From: DATMBL01 sp050735975
GTDB lineage: Bacteria; Desulfobacterota; Binatia; UBA9968
Length of the DNA: 6,149 bases
Direction of reading: 5' to 3'
Assembly: GCA_050735975.1 (NCBI GenBank)
Contig: JBOHVS010000068.1
Coordinates: 1-6,149 of the forward strand
The notes under the pieces are model-generated. The model saw nothing but the letters and a program-made list of their open reading frames with translations, was not told where the DNA came from and ran no database searches. Shown piece after piece: positions 4,922 through 6,149 of this stretch (positions are counted from its first letter, which is position 1; the number at the start of each line of letters is the position of its first letter). The position numbers and the translations under genes were made by a program.

Positions 4922-4928
4922 CCCGAAA

Positions 4929-5909
4929 TCACTTGATGACCTTGTCCGTCCTTGCCAGCACGTTCGGCGGAATCGTCAGGCCGATCCGCTTCGACGTCTT
5001 GAAATTGATCACCAACTCGAACTCGGTCGGCTGCTCAACCGGCAGGTCGGCCGGCTGGGCGCCTTTCAGGATTTTATCGACATAAATGGCGGCGCGCCTG
5101 TAACTCGCAGCTTCGTCCGCTGAGTAGGACATGAGACCGCCTGCTTCGACATAGTCCCTTCGCTCGCCCATCAAAGGCAGCCGGTTCTTTATGGCAAGGT
5201 CGGCAATTCTCTTGGCGTAAGGATTGAGCGCGGCATTGGTGATCGTGATAATCGCGTTCGCGCGCCCCTTGACCGCGGTTTGAAATGCGTCTTCGAGATC
5301 CGGATTAGGACCTCGAACCCCGACCGGTTGAAGCTGTATCTTCAAAGCGCGCGCAGGCGCCTCATACATTTTGAAGTCGCCAATCGATGCCGCATTCATA
5401 AGAGCCGCGACACGCGATATTCTCGGTAGCACCTCCTTCAGTAATTCAAGGCGCTTTCCACTTAGCTCTCGCTGGAGCGTGGTTACTCCGGTAATGTTTC
5501 CGCCGGGCCGCGCCAAGCTGTTGATGAATCCTAGCGCGACCGGATCCTGGGTCGTCACCATCACAATGGGGATCGTCTTCGTCGCCTGCTTGGCCGCGCG
5601 GATCGCCGGTTGAGGTCTAACGACAAGCACATCCACCTTGAGTTGTACGAGATCGGCGACGAGCTGTGGGAATTGATCCCTTTTTTCTGTGCTGCGATAC
5701 TCGACCAGAATGTTTTTCCCCTCGATGTAACCAAGATCCCGCAGTGCTTGCCGGAATGCCTCGAGCCGCGCCGTGGGATGCTTGGGATCGGCGTCCGCCC
5801 CCGACACGAAGCCTATCCGCGGCAGTTTCGCCGGTTGCTGCGCCTGAGCGGGAAGGCAAAGCGCAAAGAGCATGGCGCAAAGCGCAATGCCAGTGATTGT
5901 TATTCTCAT
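4929..5909 (-). CDS. SBP-C: ABC transporter substrate-binding protein (ABC_sub_bind family)
   Basis: This complete 326-residue PF04392/COG2984 protein is predicted to be periplasmic. The ATG at 5909 begins a clear Sec signal peptide (MRITITGIALCAMLFALCLP, cleavage AQA23|QQ); the ribosome-binding site is weak (GAAGAA). Landmarks are LPRIGFVSGAD, LRDLGYIEGKNILVEYR, LKVDVLVVRPQP, KTIPIVMVTTQDPVALG, LARPGGNITGVTT, GGLMSYSADE, and the tail from YVDKILKGAQPADLP to LARTDKVIK. The specificity-determining middle (LNPYAKRIADLAIKNRLPL) differs clearly from SBP-A and SBP-B, so the paralogues probably do not bind identical ligands; this is inference. It follows SBP-D after about 46 bp in the same direction, consistent with an operon. 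The gene downstream in reading direction has been replaced by TA2 and a dead SBP tail. Confidence 0.94.
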   Translation of the reverse strand: MRITITGIALCAMLFALCLPAQAQQPAKLPRIGFVSGADADPKHPTARLEAFRQALRDLGYIEGKNILVEYRSTEKRDQFPQLVADLVQLKVDVLVVRPQPAIRAAKQATKTIPIVMVTTQDPVALGFINSLARPGGNITGVTTLQRELSGKRLELLKEVLPRISRVAALMNAASIGDFKMYEAPARALKIQLQPVGVRGPNPDLEDAFQTAVKGRANAIITITNAALNPYAKRIADLAIKNRLPLMGERRDYVEAGGLMSYSADEAASYRRAAIYVDKILKGAQPADLPVEQPTEFELVINFKTSKRIGLTIPPNVLARTDKVIK

Positions 5910-5939
5910 GAATTTTCTTCGGTGTTTTCTGCCGTCCTC

Positions 5940-5960
5940 TGCTTACTGCTCGCTGCTATT
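5940..5960. repeat. Heptamer periodicity TGCTNNN, three units
   Basis: TGCTTAC, TGCTCGC, TGCTATT on the plus strand form three 7-bp units in the spacer between SBP-D and SBP-C, running into the SBP-D stop codon (5958-5956). Only the first four positions are kept. It is the weakest of the heptamer tracts. Confidence 0.5.
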
Positions 5961-6149
5961 TGATGACTCGATCTGCCCTCGCCAGCACATTCGGTGGAAT
6001 CGTCAGCCCGATCTGCTTCGCCGCCTTCAGATTGATGATGAACTCGAACTTCGTCGGCTGCTCTACAGGAAGATCGGCGGGCTTGGCGCCTTTGAGGATC
6101 TTGTCCACGTACGTCGCGGCGCGGCGGGCCAAGGCGGGCAAGCTGACGC
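5956..6149 (-). CDS. SBP-D: C-terminal end of an ABC_sub_bind substrate-binding protein, 5' end off window
   Basis: The last 63 codons and TAG of another SBP gene are present; the frame is open to the window edge. The sequence VSLPALARRAATYVDKILKG, then AKPADLPVEQPTKFEFIIN and LTIPPNVLARADRVIK, matches the tails of SBP-A to SBP-C. Over the 56-residue tail beginning RRAA it differs from SBP-A at only six positions. It is the first known gene of the array within this window and precedes SBP-C by about 46 bp in the same direction. Confidence 0.9.
   Translation of the reverse strand, partial: VSLPALARRAATYVDKILKGAKPADLPVEQPTKFEFIINLKAAKQIGLTIPPNVLARADRVIK

Overview
The window is a stretch of bacterial chromosome, moderately GC-rich by eye, that looks like an uncultured soil or sediment bacterium. 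The arrays of ABC_sub_bind (COG2984-type) periplasmic proteins ending in motifs such as ADRVIK, and the secreted TPR-like protein with a PHAxHMPSHIFTRLG motif, recall Acidobacteria, Rokubacteria/NC10 and Desulfobacterota-like soil lineages. That placement is from memory of family distribution and is low confidence. The double-membrane lifestyle is inferred from the Sec signal peptides on putative periplasmic proteins.

Layout. On the minus strand, read from high to low coordinates, there is a tandem family of substrate-binding protein (SBP) genes: the 3' end of SBP-D (5956-6149, cut by the window edge), complete SBP-C (4929-5909), a decayed 3' remnant (3870-3971), complete SBP-B (2855-3832), nearly complete SBP-A (1269 to about 2267), and a second, shorter 3' remnant (1087-1134). 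A secreted TPR-like protein follows (1061 down to the window edge). No permease or ATPase gene is in the window, so these SBPs are orphans here.

Two unrelated type II toxin-antitoxin (TA) modules lie in the array on the opposite (plus) strand. TA1 (2233-2792) is a ribbon-helix-helix antitoxin plus a MazF/PemK toxin, placed against the 5' end of SBP-A. TA2 (4080-4824) is an AF2212/DUF104-like antitoxin plus a PIN-domain toxin, placed between SBP-C and the truncated SBP remnant. Each TA operon has a good -35/-10 pair with exactly 17 bp spacing, and in each the -10 box sits only 6-7 bp before an ATG, which suggests leaderless mRNAs. The TA1 promoter lies inside the signal-peptide codons of SBP-A. 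In TA2 the promoter-proximal ATG is one frame away from the conserved antitoxin domain, so the antitoxin may carry a 1-nt frameshift or use an unusual start.

The spacers after the SBP stop codons hold short degenerate heptamer tandem repeats and copies of a 23-bp repeat. These may mark where the array duplicates, deletes and accepts inserts. The overall picture is an expanding and decaying family of orphan nutrient-binding genes with mobile stabilisation modules lodged at copy junctions. No tRNA, rRNA, transposase or CRISPR array was seen, and no gene-free stretch exceeds about 210 bp.
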